A stretch of 64,000 nucleotides of DNA, from the NCBI GenBank assembly GCA_947442105.1, contig CANEVH010000002.1, positions 1 to 64,000 on the forward strand, given 5' to 3'. This document shows, one piece after another, positions 9,277-17,687 of this stretch. The notes below the pieces were generated by a model. The model did no database searches. It was not told where the DNA came from and saw only the letters and a list, made by a program, of their open reading frames with translations. Origin of the DNA: Comamonadaceae bacterium (GTDB taxonomy: Bacteria; Pseudomonadota; Gammaproteobacteria; Burkholderiales; Burkholderiaceae_C). The stretch's first letter is position 1. Every line of letters starts with the position of its first letter. Made by a program: the position numbers and the translations under genes.

Positions 9277-9690
9277 ATGACCCTGCCCAAGCTCCCCTCC
9301 TTCCAAAGATTCTTTGCACCCCTGCTGGCGCTGGGCCTTGTGGCCCTGGCCTACCGCAGTTACGGCTGGCCTGGCGTGGCCGCCGCGCTGGGCGCGCTGG
9401 TGATGTGGATGTTGTTGCACTTCACCCGCATGCTGCAGGTCATGCAACGCGCGGCCAAGCGACCCAAGGGTTATGTTGACAGTGCCGTCATGCTCAACGC
9501 CAAGCTGCGTGCGGGCATGACGCTGCTGCACGTCGTGGCGCTTACACGCGCGCTGGGTAGTTTGGCCACGGCGCTGGGCGATCAGCCCGAAGTGTTTTGC
9601 TGGAGCGACGGCTCGGGCTCCACGGTGCGCTGCGAGTTTGTGGGCGGTCGCTTGAAAACCTGGAGCTTGGTGCGCCCAGCGGCCGAATAA
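9277..9690 (+). CDS. Hypothetical small membrane protein
   Basis: 137 aa from MTLPKLPSFQRFF; hydrophobic N-terminus LLALGLVALAYRSYGWPGVAAALGALVMWMLLHF. Confidence 0.65.
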   Translation: MTLPKLPSFQRFFAPLLALGLVALAYRSYGWPGVAAALGALVMWMLLHFTRMLQVMQRAAKRPKGYVDSAVMLNAKLRAGMTLLHVVALTRALGSLATALGDQPEVFCWSDGSGSTVRCEFVGGRLKTWSLVRPAAE

Positions 9691-9761
9691 TCATTGGGAA
9701 AAATGTCGCCCCGTAAAATCCCCGATTTGCCCAACCGCCCCACCTTCAAAGGATACCTGCA

Positions 9762-10712
9762 ATGACCGCCATGCCCCCCTCCATGTCTGACCGCGACGGA
9801 AAAATCTGGATGGACGGCCAAATGGTCGACTGGCGCGACGCCAAGATCCACGTGCTCAGCCACACCCTGCACTACGGCTGCGGCGCTTTTGAGGGCGTAC
9901 GCGCCTACAACACCGCCCAGGGCACGGCCATCTTTCGCTTGGCCGAGCACACCGAACGCCTGTTCAACAGTGCCAAGATTTTGCGCATGAACATTCCGTT
10001 TTCCAAAGAGCAGGTGATGGACGCGCAAAAAGCCGTGGTGCGCGACAACAACTTGGAGAGCTGCTACCTGCGCCCGCTGACCTGGATTGGCGACAAAAAG
10101 CTCGGCGTCTCGCCCAAGGGCAACACCATCCACCTGATGGTGGCCGCCTGGCCCTGGGGCGCCTACCTGGGCGAAGAAGGCATGAAGCGCGGCATCCGTG
10201 TCAAGATTTCGAGCTACACCCGCCACCACGTCAACATCACCATGACCCAGGCCAAGGCGGTGAGCAACTACACCAACTCCATTCTGGCCAATATGGAAGC
10301 CACCGACGACGGCTACGACGAAGCCATGCTGCTCGACACCAATGGCTTTGTCTCGGAAGGCGCGGGCGAAAACCTGTTTGTCATCAAAGACGGCGTGGTC
10401 TACACCCCCGACCTGTCGGCCGGCGCCTTGAACGGCATCACCCGCAACACCGTCATGCACATCTGCAAAGACCTGGGGCTGGAGCTGGTGCAAAAGCGCA
10501 TCACCCGCGACGAGGTCTATATCTGTGACGAAGCTTTCTTCACCGGCACCGCCGCCGAAGTGACGCCCATCCGTGAACTCGACCGCATCGCCCTGGGCAA
10601 AGACGATTACGTAGGCAGCCGTGGCCCCATCACCGAAAAAATCCAGGCCGCTTTCTTCGACATCGTCAACGGCCGTAACCCCAAGTACGCGCACTGGTTG
10701 AGCCTGGTTTAA
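9762..10712 (+). CDS. ilvE: Branched-chain amino acid aminotransferase
   Basis: HTLHYGCGAFEGVRAYNT, SNYTNSILANMEATDDGYDEAMLLDTNGFVSEGAGENLF, EAFFTGTAAEVTPIRELD. Confidence 0.95.
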   Translation: MTAMPPSMSDRDGKIWMDGQMVDWRDAKIHVLSHTLHYGCGAFEGVRAYNTAQGTAIFRLAEHTERLFNSAKILRMNIPFSKEQVMDAQKAVVRDNNLESCYLRPLTWIGDKKLGVSPKGNTIHLMVAAWPWGAYLGEEGMKRGIRVKISSYTRHHVNITMTQAKAVSNYTNSILANMEATDDGYDEAMLLDTNGFVSEGAGENLFVIKDGVVYTPDLSAGALNGITRNTVMHICKDLGLELVQKRITRDEVYICDEAFFTGTAAEVTPIRELDRIALGKDDYVGSRGPITEKIQAAFFDIVNGRNPKYAHWLSLV

Positions 10713-10745
10713 GGCGGCTGCGTCCCACCCACACAGAACACCGCC

Positions 10746-10952
10746 ATGTCCAAATCGCTCGTCACCCTGCTGGCCAAAGACCTCAACCCCCAAGGCGGCG
10801 TGTTTTGCCCCAGCCCCCTGGCCGACATGAAAACCTGGAACACCCACCCCAAGGTCTACCTGGACGTAGCCCACACCGGCCAAGCCAAGTGCCCCTACTG
10901 CGGCACCGTCTACCAGCTCAAGGACGGCGAGCATTTCGAAGCGCACCATTGA
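10746..10952 (+). CDS. Zinc-finger (CHCC-type) domain protein
   Basis: 68 aa; FCP...HPKVYLDVAHTGQAKCPYCGTVYQL. Confidence 0.85.
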   Translation: MSKSLVTLLAKDLNPQGGVFCPSPLADMKTWNTHPKVYLDVAHTGQAKCPYCGTVYQLKDGEHFEAHH

Positions 10953-10991
10953 CATATTGCGTCAGTGGTTTCCTTCGTTTAGAGTTGGGAT

Positions 10992-11909
10992 ATGTATAAA
11001 TCAACAGTCCCAAGGCCTACGGTAAATGAGATCATCCCGTCTCTTGGCCGACGACAGCAGCCGGGGCTGACCGAGTCTGCTGTATTGGAGGGCAATGCAC
11101 TGGCAGTTCTGCAGTCGCTTCCCAGTGCGTCGGTGCAATGTGCCATTACCTCGCCCCCGTACTGGGGGCTGCGGGATTACGGCATTGATGGCCAAATTGG
11201 CCTTGAGCCCTCACTGGGCCAGTTTTTAGACCAGTTGACCTTTGTCTTTTCAGAGCTGCGCCGCGTTCTCGCGGACGATGGCACGCTTTGGCTCAATATC
11301 GGAGACGGCTACACCAGTGGCAACCGGGGTTATCGGGCTACTGACAGAAAAAATCCTGCGCGCGCCATGGCGACGCGCCCCCCCACGCCGGATGGGTTAA
11401 AGCCCAAGGATTTGATTGGCGTGCCTTGGCGCCTGGCGTTTGCATTGCAAGAGGATGGGTGGTATTTGCGCAGCGACGTGGTTTGGAACAAACCCAACGC
11501 CATGCCAGAGAGCGTAAAAGACCGCCCGGTACGGTCCCACGAGTATCTTTTTATGCTTACCAAATCCGAGCACTACTTCTATGACCACGAGGCGGTAAAA
11601 GAGGAAACGGGTGACGAAGGCCTCAGGCGCAGCCGACGCTCTGTGTGGAGTGTCAACACCAAACCGTTTCTAGGAGCCCATTTCGCCACATTTCCAGCGG
11701 AGCTTATTCGCCCGTGCGTGCTGGCAAGCTCAAAGCCGGGTGACTTCGTACTCGACCCATTTTTTGGCTCTGGAACCGTGGGACTGGTGAGCCAGGAGGA
11801 AGGCAGGCGATACCTTGGCATTGAACTCAACCCGGAATATGTGAGATTGGCAAGCGAGCGTTTGCAAGCTGCGCAGCCCAACTTGACCAAGCTGGTTGTC
11901 AATGGGTAA
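10992..11909 (+). CDS. Type II DNA methyltransferase (TSPPY motif, probable N4-cytosine)
   Basis: QCAITSPPYWGLRDYGIDGQIGLE; LDPFFGSGTVGLVSQEEGRRYLGIELNPEY. Confidence 0.9.
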   Translation: MYKSTVPRPTVNEIIPSLGRRQQPGLTESAVLEGNALAVLQSLPSASVQCAITSPPYWGLRDYGIDGQIGLEPSLGQFLDQLTFVFSELRRVLADDGTLWLNIGDGYTSGNRGYRATDRKNPARAMATRPPTPDGLKPKDLIGVPWRLAFALQEDGWYLRSDVVWNKPNAMPESVKDRPVRSHEYLFMLTKSEHYFYDHEAVKEETGDEGLRRSRRSVWSVNTKPFLGAHFATFPAELIRPCVLASSKPGDFVLDPFFGSGTVGLVSQEEGRRYLGIELNPEYVRLASERLQAAQPNLTKLVVNG

Positions 11910-12915
11910 ACCCGTGTTTCGTCTTCCTGCGCCCACGCTTCAAATTGGATTTGCCCAGAAATTGGTCGCGTTGCGTCAGACGCACTTGCAGCCTGCTTTG
12001 CTGGCCACTGCCGCAACGCTGGACATCGCTGAATTGGACCGTCAACTTGCAAGCGCCGCGCCGCTCCATGCTTTGCAAAAACTCGCTTCCGTTGGCTTGC
12101 GTGGAGAAGCCTTGTTTGCAACACCTTTGCTTGTCAGCGCACGGCCTGCATTGATTACCTATTACCGCACGCTCTTGGGGTACAGCCAAAAAGAGTTTTA
12201 CAAGGCTGGCTCTGGCTTAACGGTCTTTAGGCGTGCGGAAGAGGGCTTTGGCCTGAGCGCCAAGGCGATTGACGCCCTGCCTGCCTTGTGTCGTTGTTTG
12301 AATGCCCAGGCTTGTGAGTTGCTCCTGGGGATTGACGCCTTGCCGCTGACCGGCCACCTGCTCAACGAATTGAGTTTGCTGTCCGTGGGGCCGCAGTTGC
12401 GCGGTGGAAACAACAACACACGCGGCGAGTCTGGGATCGATCAGGTCTTTGAGGTCATCTTGTCAGCCCTTGCCCACGCAAAACCAGAAGTTTCAGGTAA
12501 GGCAATCTCATTGGTCAACGCATCAAAGCGAACCATCGTGGTCCAAGTCGCGGCCGACCCGGACATTATCATTCAAGAGGTTTTGGCCAGCGGCGAGTGT
12601 CTGCCACTCCTGGCCATAGAGGTCAAAGCCGGCACTGATGCCTCCAATATTCACAACCGCATTGGGGAGGCCGAAAAAAGCCATCTCAAAGCCAAAGCGC
12701 GCAAATTTACGAAGTTCTGGACCATCGTGAATGTGGACACCTTGGATCTGGACTTTGCCCACAAGCAATCGCCCACTACCAATCAATTCTTCAAACTTTC
12801 TAAACTCTTGGCCTTGGGTTCTGACAGCCGCAAGCAGTTTGTTGACTACATCATTGCTTTGGTGGGCATCCAAGCAAAGCCACGCAGGGTGACCCCAAAG
12901 CCAAAAAAGCAGTGA
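11902..12915 (+). CDS. Type II restriction endonuclease, XcyI-like
   Basis: Starts inside the methyltransferase stop (ATGGGTAA). E-x-K nuclease signature in LPLLAIEVKAGTDASN; overall resemblance to XcyI-type nucleases (CCCGGG), recalled rather than searched. Confidence 0.65.
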   Translation: MGKPVFRLPAPTLQIGFAQKLVALRQTHLQPALLATAATLDIAELDRQLASAAPLHALQKLASVGLRGEALFATPLLVSARPALITYYRTLLGYSQKEFYKAGSGLTVFRRAEEGFGLSAKAIDALPALCRCLNAQACELLLGIDALPLTGHLLNELSLLSVGPQLRGGNNNTRGESGIDQVFEVILSALAHAKPEVSGKAISLVNASKRTIVVQVAADPDIIIQEVLASGECLPLLAIEVKAGTDASNIHNRIGEAEKSHLKAKARKFTKFWTIVNVDTLDLDFAHKQSPTTNQFFKLSKLLALGSDSRKQFVDYIIALVGIQAKPRRVTPKPKKQ

Positions 12916-13976
12916 GAAGCGCTTCAGAAGTGTGTAGTACCTTGGTCATCGCGCCCCAGTGGATTGGCGATGCGGTGATGACCGAGCCGCTCTTGCGCCG
13001 CTTGCACGCGCGGGGCGAGCGCATTACGGTGGGTGCGCTGCCGTGGGTGGCGCCGGTATACCGGGCTATGGCGTGCGTGGAGCGGGTGATGGAGTTTCCC
13101 TTTGCCCACGGCGGTTTGCAGTGGGCTGCGCGTCGGGCCATGGCGCGCCGACTCCGCGGCCAGTTTGAACGGGCGGTGGTCTGCCCCAACTCGTTCAAGA
13201 GCGCCCTTATTCCGTGGTGGGCTGGCATCCCTGAGCGCGTGGGCTATCTGGGTGAGGCGCGTTACGGGCTGCTTACCCAGCGCCTGCCCAACCCGTCCAA
13301 AACCCTGCGAGCGCCCATGGTGGCTTTTTACGGAGCGCTCAGCCAAGCGCCAGGGTTGGAGGGCCAGCGCCCCGAGCTTTCGCTGTCCACCCAGGCGGTA
13401 GACGCCGCGCTACAGCCCCTGGGCTTGCAGAGTGGCAGCTATTGCGTGCTGGTTCCGGGGGCCGAATACGGCCCCGCCAAACGCTGGCCCACGCCGCATT
13501 TCGCCGCGCTGGCGCGCCAGATTTTGCGCGACACCGGATTGAAACTGCTGCTTTTGGGCTCGGCCAAGGACGCCGGCGTGTGCGCCGACATTGCGCAGGC
13601 GGCACAAGAGGCCGGGCCGGGCCGCTGCATCGACCTGTCGGGGCGCACCGGTTTGGCCCAAGCCCTGGCGCTTGTAAGCGCAGCCCACAGCCTGGTGAGC
13701 AACGATTCCGGCATGATGCATGTGGCGGCGGCTTTTGGTGTGCCGCAGGTGGCCATATTCGGCTCGTCGAGCCCGCTGCACACGCCGCCTTTGAGCGATC
13801 GCGCGCAGGTCGTCTGGCTGAAGAATGACGCAGACTACGCCCCACCCCTGGACTGCGCGCCTTGCTTTGCCCGCCAGTGCCCGCTGGGCCACACCCGCTG
13901 CCTGCGCGATGTGACGCCGCAACGGGTGTGGGCGCTGCTGCAAAGCCAGGACGAAAAAAAAGTCACCCGAAGGTGA
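12912..13976 (+). CDS. waaF: Lipopolysaccharide heptosyltransferase II (GT9)
   Basis: TLVIAPQWIGDAVMTEPLLRRLHARG, PNSFKSALIPWWAGIPERVGYLGEARYGLL, DSGMMHVAAAFGVPQVAIFGSSSPLHTPPLS. Confidence 0.9.
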   Translation: MRSASEVCSTLVIAPQWIGDAVMTEPLLRRLHARGERITVGALPWVAPVYRAMACVERVMEFPFAHGGLQWAARRAMARRLRGQFERAVVCPNSFKSALIPWWAGIPERVGYLGEARYGLLTQRLPNPSKTLRAPMVAFYGALSQAPGLEGQRPELSLSTQAVDAALQPLGLQSGSYCVLVPGAEYGPAKRWPTPHFAALARQILRDTGLKLLLLGSAKDAGVCADIAQAAQEAGPGRCIDLSGRTGLAQALALVSAAHSLVSNDSGMMHVAAAFGVPQVAIFGSSSPLHTPPLSDRAQVVWLKNDADYAPPLDCAPCFARQCPLGHTRCLRDVTPQRVWALLQSQDEKKVTRR

Positions 13977-13979
13977 CTT
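13952..13979 (-). terminator. Rho-independent terminator on the minus strand
   Basis: Minus strand AAGTCACC-TTCG-GGTGACTT followed by a T run (TTTTTTTT in total); perfect 8-bp stem with UUCG loop. It overlaps the waaF stop codon on the other strand. Confidence 0.8.
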
Positions 13980-14150
13980 GTAAATGTCTCGCAAGAGACT
14001 TCGTTGGAACCAGAAACCAGCTCGCCGATCAACACTTTTTATGATGTGTGCCATTGACTCGGCTAAGGCAATGCGGTAACTGTAAGTGGCGCGCACCTTT
14101 TTAAGCATCCCCTGAACGGGGGGTTGCGCTCCTCTTTTTGATTTCCTCAC
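13952..14150 (-). ncRNA. Candidate small RNA ending at the minus-strand terminator
   Basis: About 200 bp gap between waaF and the ROK gene, with no convincing minus-strand CDS. Minus strand has consecutive hairpins GTCTC-TTGC-GAGAC and AAGTCACC-TTCG-GGTGACTT-T(n). The 5' end is not determined. Confidence 0.4.
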
Positions 14151-14184
14151 TGCGGCCAGGGCGCTGGCGCGACTAAATCAAGCG

Positions 14185-15462
14185 ATGGGTGAAAATCACC
14201 CCAAGATGAAAAACCCCGTTAGCGCACCCACTGCCAGCCGCGCCGAAGCGCCCCCAATATTGCGCCCGCGCGGCTCCAACCATGTGGGCATGCGCCAGTT
14301 CAATGAACGCGTGGTGTTGCAGGCGGTGCGCCTGCACGGCAGCGTGCCCAAGGCCGAACTGGCGCGCCTGACCGGCCTGAGCGCCCAAACCATTGGCCTC
14401 ATCACCACCCGGCTAGAAGACGACGGTTTGTTGCTGCGCCACGCGCCGCTGCGCGGGCGCATTGGCCAGCCCTCGGTGCCGCTGGCGCTCAATCCCGATG
14501 GGGCGTTTGCCCTGGGCATCAAGCTTGGGCGGCGCAGCACCGACTGTTTGCTGGTCGACTTTACTGGCCAGGTGCGCCAGCGCGCGACGCTGGCCTATGA
14601 CTTCCCAGACGCCGCCAGCCTGCTGCCCACCATTGCGGAGCGCATCGCGGCCATTGAGGGCGGCATGGGCGCGCTGGCTTCCCGTCTGGTGGGCGTGGGT
14701 GTGGCCGCGCCCTTTAATCTGGGCGGCTGGCACAAGATGCTGGGCCTGTCGCAGACGAGCTCAGACCGCTGGAACCAGATTGACCTCTTGGCCGAGGTAC
14801 AGGCCATGACCCGCACGCCGGTGAGTTTTGCCAAAGACACCCAGGCCGCCTGCGTGGCCGAGCTGGTGGCTGGGCGCGGGCGCGACCTGAAAAGCTTTCT
14901 CTATCTCTTTATCGACACTTTTGTTGGTGGCGGGGTGGTCATCAACTCGCACCTGCATGGCGGCGTGCACGGCAACTCCGGGGCAGTGGCCTCCTTGCCG
15001 CTGCAGCTGGCGAGCAGTCCGGTGGGCGAACCATCCGTGCGCATGCCCGAGCAACTGATTGGCCACGCCTCGCTGTGGGAACTAGAGCAACGTTTTGGCG
15101 CCGCTGGGCTGGAGCCGAGCGCGGCCTACGACGACCGTGCCACCAGCGCGCCCTATTTGCAGCACACCGAACCGTGGACCGCCCATGCGGCGCAGGCCCT
15201 GGCCCAATGCGTGGTGAGCGGGACCGCGTTTTTGGACCTGGATGCGGTGGTGATCGACGGCTCGTTTTCACGCGCCATGCTCACGCGCCTGCTGGCCCAA
15301 ACCGAAGTGGCCTTAGAGGACTACAACTGGGAAGGCCTGTGGCGCCCGCAGCTCATTGCTGGCGACATTGGTTCAGACGCCCGGGCGCTGGGGGGCGCAC
15401 TATTGCCCTTGCACGAAAACTTCGCCCCGGACCGCGACCTCTTTCTTAAGGCGATGGCGTAG
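14185..15462 (+). CDS. ROK family transcriptional regulator
   Basis: N-terminal HTH NERVVLQAVRLHGSVPKAELARLTGLSAQTIGLITTRLEDDGLL; ROK domain LGIKLGRRSTDCLLVDFTG, LYLFIDTFVGGGVVINSHLHGGVHGNSGAVASLP. Confidence 0.88.
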   Translation: MGENHPKMKNPVSAPTASRAEAPPILRPRGSNHVGMRQFNERVVLQAVRLHGSVPKAELARLTGLSAQTIGLITTRLEDDGLLLRHAPLRGRIGQPSVPLALNPDGAFALGIKLGRRSTDCLLVDFTGQVRQRATLAYDFPDAASLLPTIAERIAAIEGGMGALASRLVGVGVAAPFNLGGWHKMLGLSQTSSDRWNQIDLLAEVQAMTRTPVSFAKDTQAACVAELVAGRGRDLKSFLYLFIDTFVGGGVVINSHLHGGVHGNSGAVASLPLQLASSPVGEPSVRMPEQLIGHASLWELEQRFGAAGLEPSAAYDDRATSAPYLQHTEPWTAHAAQALAQCVVSGTAFLDLDAVVIDGSFSRAMLTRLLAQTEVALEDYNWEGLWRPQLIAGDIGSDARALGGALLPLHENFAPDRDLFLKAMA

Positions 15463-16828
15463 GCGAGGCCTCGTTCGCGCCCACTGGCAAGCGCAGCACA
15501 AAGCAGGCGCCGCCGCCTGCGCGGTTGCGGCAGCTTGCCGAGCCGCCGTGGCGGTGGGCAATAGACTGCACCAGCGCCAATCCCAGCCCCACACCGCCGT
15601 CTTGCTCGGAGGCGCCCGGTAGTCTGTAAAAAGGCTCAAAAATACGGGACTGAAACTCCTGGGGAACGCCTGGCCCCTGGTCCTTGACTTCGATAACGGC
15701 GAATCCACCCTCTTGGTACAGCGCCAGTTCCACCGCGCTGGCGGCGTAGCGGCGGGCGTTTTCCAGCAGGTTGCGCACCGCGCGGCGCAGCAACTTGGCA
15801 ATGCCAGGCACTTGCAGCACCGCCGCCTGGGTGTCCAGCAGCGCGCCGCTGCGCGCGCACTCTTCGGCGGCCAGCCCCACCAGGTCTACCGTTTCCACCG
15901 TGCCGACATCGGCCGCGCGGGCGTCCAGGCGGCTGGCCAGCAAAATCTCATCAATCAACTGGTCCAGCTCGGCCAGGTTGCGCTCCATCTCGGGTTTGCG
16001 CTGCGCCAGGGCTTGGGCCGAGCCTTGGCCCATCAGCTCCAGGCCCATGCGAATGCGGGTCAGCGGCGAGCGCAGCTCGTGCGAGGCATTAGCCAGCAAG
16101 GACTTTTGCGAGGCCAGCAGCGCGTCGCGCGCTTTGACCAGGTTTTCGATACGCTCGGCGGCGTGGTTGAAGCGCTGGGCCAGAAAGCCGACTTCGTCCT
16201 CGCCCACGGCGCTCAGCCGCACGCTCAGGTCACCGTCGCCCCAGCGCTGCACGCCGGCTTGCAGACCTTCTAGCCGACGCGTGAGGCGGCGCACGATGGG
16301 GTAGGTCGCCAGCGCCACTGCCACGGCCACCAGCGCCAGCGTCCAAAAAAACCCAAACGGCGCAATCCAGGGGCTGCGCGCCGGGCGTGGCATGTGCAAA
16401 TGCAAGGTTTGCCCGTCTTGCAGCGTGACCACAAACTCCGGCCCGCGGCCAAAGCGGCCCACCGGCTCGTCAGCCGCATCTGGTGTGTCTGGTGCGTCTG
16501 GCGCTTCTGCAACCGGTGCCTGGCGCCCCGCAGGCGCAGTGCCAGCTTGGCGGGGGACGGGCGGTGCTTGCACTGCGGGCTCGGATTCGTCGTGCTCGCG
16601 GCCTGCATCGTCGTGTTCATGGTCTGCTTCGTCATGGTGCTGCACGCGTGGGCGCAGCACGTGGGCGGTGCCCGCGCCAATCACGTCGCCCTGGGAGTTG
16701 CGCACCACGACTTGGCGCAGCGGCGGCTCTGCGGCCATGCGCCAAGCAAAGCCGACCAAAAAGGTGAGCACCCCCACGGCCAGCACCACGGCGAGCCAAA
16801 TGCGAACGTAGAGTTTGTGAAACAGCAT
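15446..16828 (-). CDS. Sensor histidine kinase with His/Asp-rich periplasmic loop
   Basis: HAMP-like region, H-box LANASHELRSPLTRIRMGLEL, N box LLENARRYA, DQGPGVPQEFQSRIFEPFYR, GLGLALVQSIAHRHGGS. Confidence 0.92.
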   Translation of the reverse strand: MLFHKLYVRIWLAVVLAVGVLTFLVGFAWRMAAEPPLRQVVVRNSQGDVIGAGTAHVLRPRVQHHDEADHEHDDAGREHDESEPAVQAPPVPRQAGTAPAGRQAPVAEAPDAPDTPDAADEPVGRFGRGPEFVVTLQDGQTLHLHMPRPARSPWIAPFGFFWTLALVAVAVALATYPIVRRLTRRLEGLQAGVQRWGDGDLSVRLSAVGEDEVGFLAQRFNHAAERIENLVKARDALLASQKSLLANASHELRSPLTRIRMGLELMGQGSAQALAQRKPEMERNLAELDQLIDEILLASRLDARAADVGTVETVDLVGLAAEECARSGALLDTQAAVLQVPGIAKLLRRAVRNLLENARRYAASAVELALYQEGGFAVIEVKDQGPGVPQEFQSRIFEPFYRLPGASEQDGGVGLGLALVQSIAHRHGGSASCRNRAGGGACFVLRLPVGANEASPTPSP

Positions 16829-16847
16829 GCGGCGGGTGCGCAGCGCC

Positions 16848-17573
16848 CTAGTCTTGCTGGCGCGCGAACACATAGCCCACGCCGCGCACCGTCAGAATGC
16901 GTTTGGGTGACTTGGCGTCGGCTTCGATCGCGGCCCGTATGCGGCCCATGTGCACGTCAATCGAGCGGTCAAAGGCCTCCAGCTCGCGCCCGCGCACCGC
17001 TTCCATGATCTGGTCGCGGGTGAGTACCCGCCCGGCGCGCTCTGCCAGCGTCACCAGCAGGTCAAACTGGTAGGAGGTTAATTCGCACAATGCGCCTGCA
17101 ACCGATACGCTGCGCGCGTCGCGGTCAATTTCCAGCGAACCAAAGCGAAGCAGTTTTTGGCCCCCGTCCTTGGGTGCTGCCTCAACGTGGCGGCGCAGCA
17201 CGGCGCGTATGCGGGCGAGCAACTCGCGCGGCTCAAAGGGCTTGGGCAGGTAGTCGTCGGCGCCGAGTTCCAGGCCGACGATGCGGTCCATGGGGTCTCC
17301 CTTGGCGGTCAGCATCAGCACCGGGGTTTGGCCCAACAAGCCGCCCAAGGCACGCACGCGGCGGCAGACTTCCAAGCCGTCGATGTCGGGCAGCATCAGG
17401 TCCAGCACCACCAGGTCAATGGGGGGCGCCTGCGTCACTGGCTGGCGCAGCCGCGCCAGGCCAGACAGGCCGTCGCGCGCGTGCTCCACGCTGAAGTCAT
17501 TGAGTTGCAGGTACTCCGCCACCATGGCGGCGAGCCGGGCGTCGTCTTCGATCATCAGCAGGTGCTTTTTCAT
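16848..17573 (-). CDS. OmpR-family response regulator
   Basis: MIEDDARLAAMVAEYL, DLVVLDLMLPDIDGLEVCRRVR, C-terminal wHTH LTRDQIMEAVRGRELEAFDRSIDVHMGRIRAAIEADAKSPKRILTVRGVGYVF. Confidence 0.94.
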   Translation of the reverse strand: MKKHLLMIEDDARLAAMVAEYLQLNDFSVEHARDGLSGLARLRQPVTQAPPIDLVVLDLMLPDIDGLEVCRRVRALGGLLGQTPVLMLTAKGDPMDRIVGLELGADDYLPKPFEPRELLARIRAVLRRHVEAAPKDGGQKLLRFGSLEIDRDARSVSVAGALCELTSYQFDLLVTLAERAGRVLTRDQIMEAVRGRELEAFDRSIDVHMGRIRAAIEADAKSPKRILTVRGVGYVFARQQD

Positions 17574-17651
17574 GGCTTCAGTCTAGTGGCGCCACCCTGG
17601 CCTGGCGTGCGTGGCGGGAGAAGCGGGCGTAAAGTTGCGTAAACGCGGCCC

Positions 17652-17675
17652 ACCGGACACCGGACACCGGACACC
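17652..17675. repeat. 7-bp tandem repeat (ccggaca, about 3.5 copies)
   Basis: ccggacaccggacaccggacaccgaa just downstream of the ampG stop. Confidence 0.85.
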
Positions 17676-17687
17676 GAACGCTGAACG

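Noticed and set aside
9582-10955. 457-aa minus-strand ORF opposite ilvE and the zinc-finger gene
   Set aside because: Shadow ORF; both plus-strand genes are clearly identified.
13410-14150. 246-aa minus-strand ORF covering the candidate sRNA
   Set aside because: Mostly antisense to waaF, and it reads through a strong minus-strand terminator, so it is unlikely to be translated as given.
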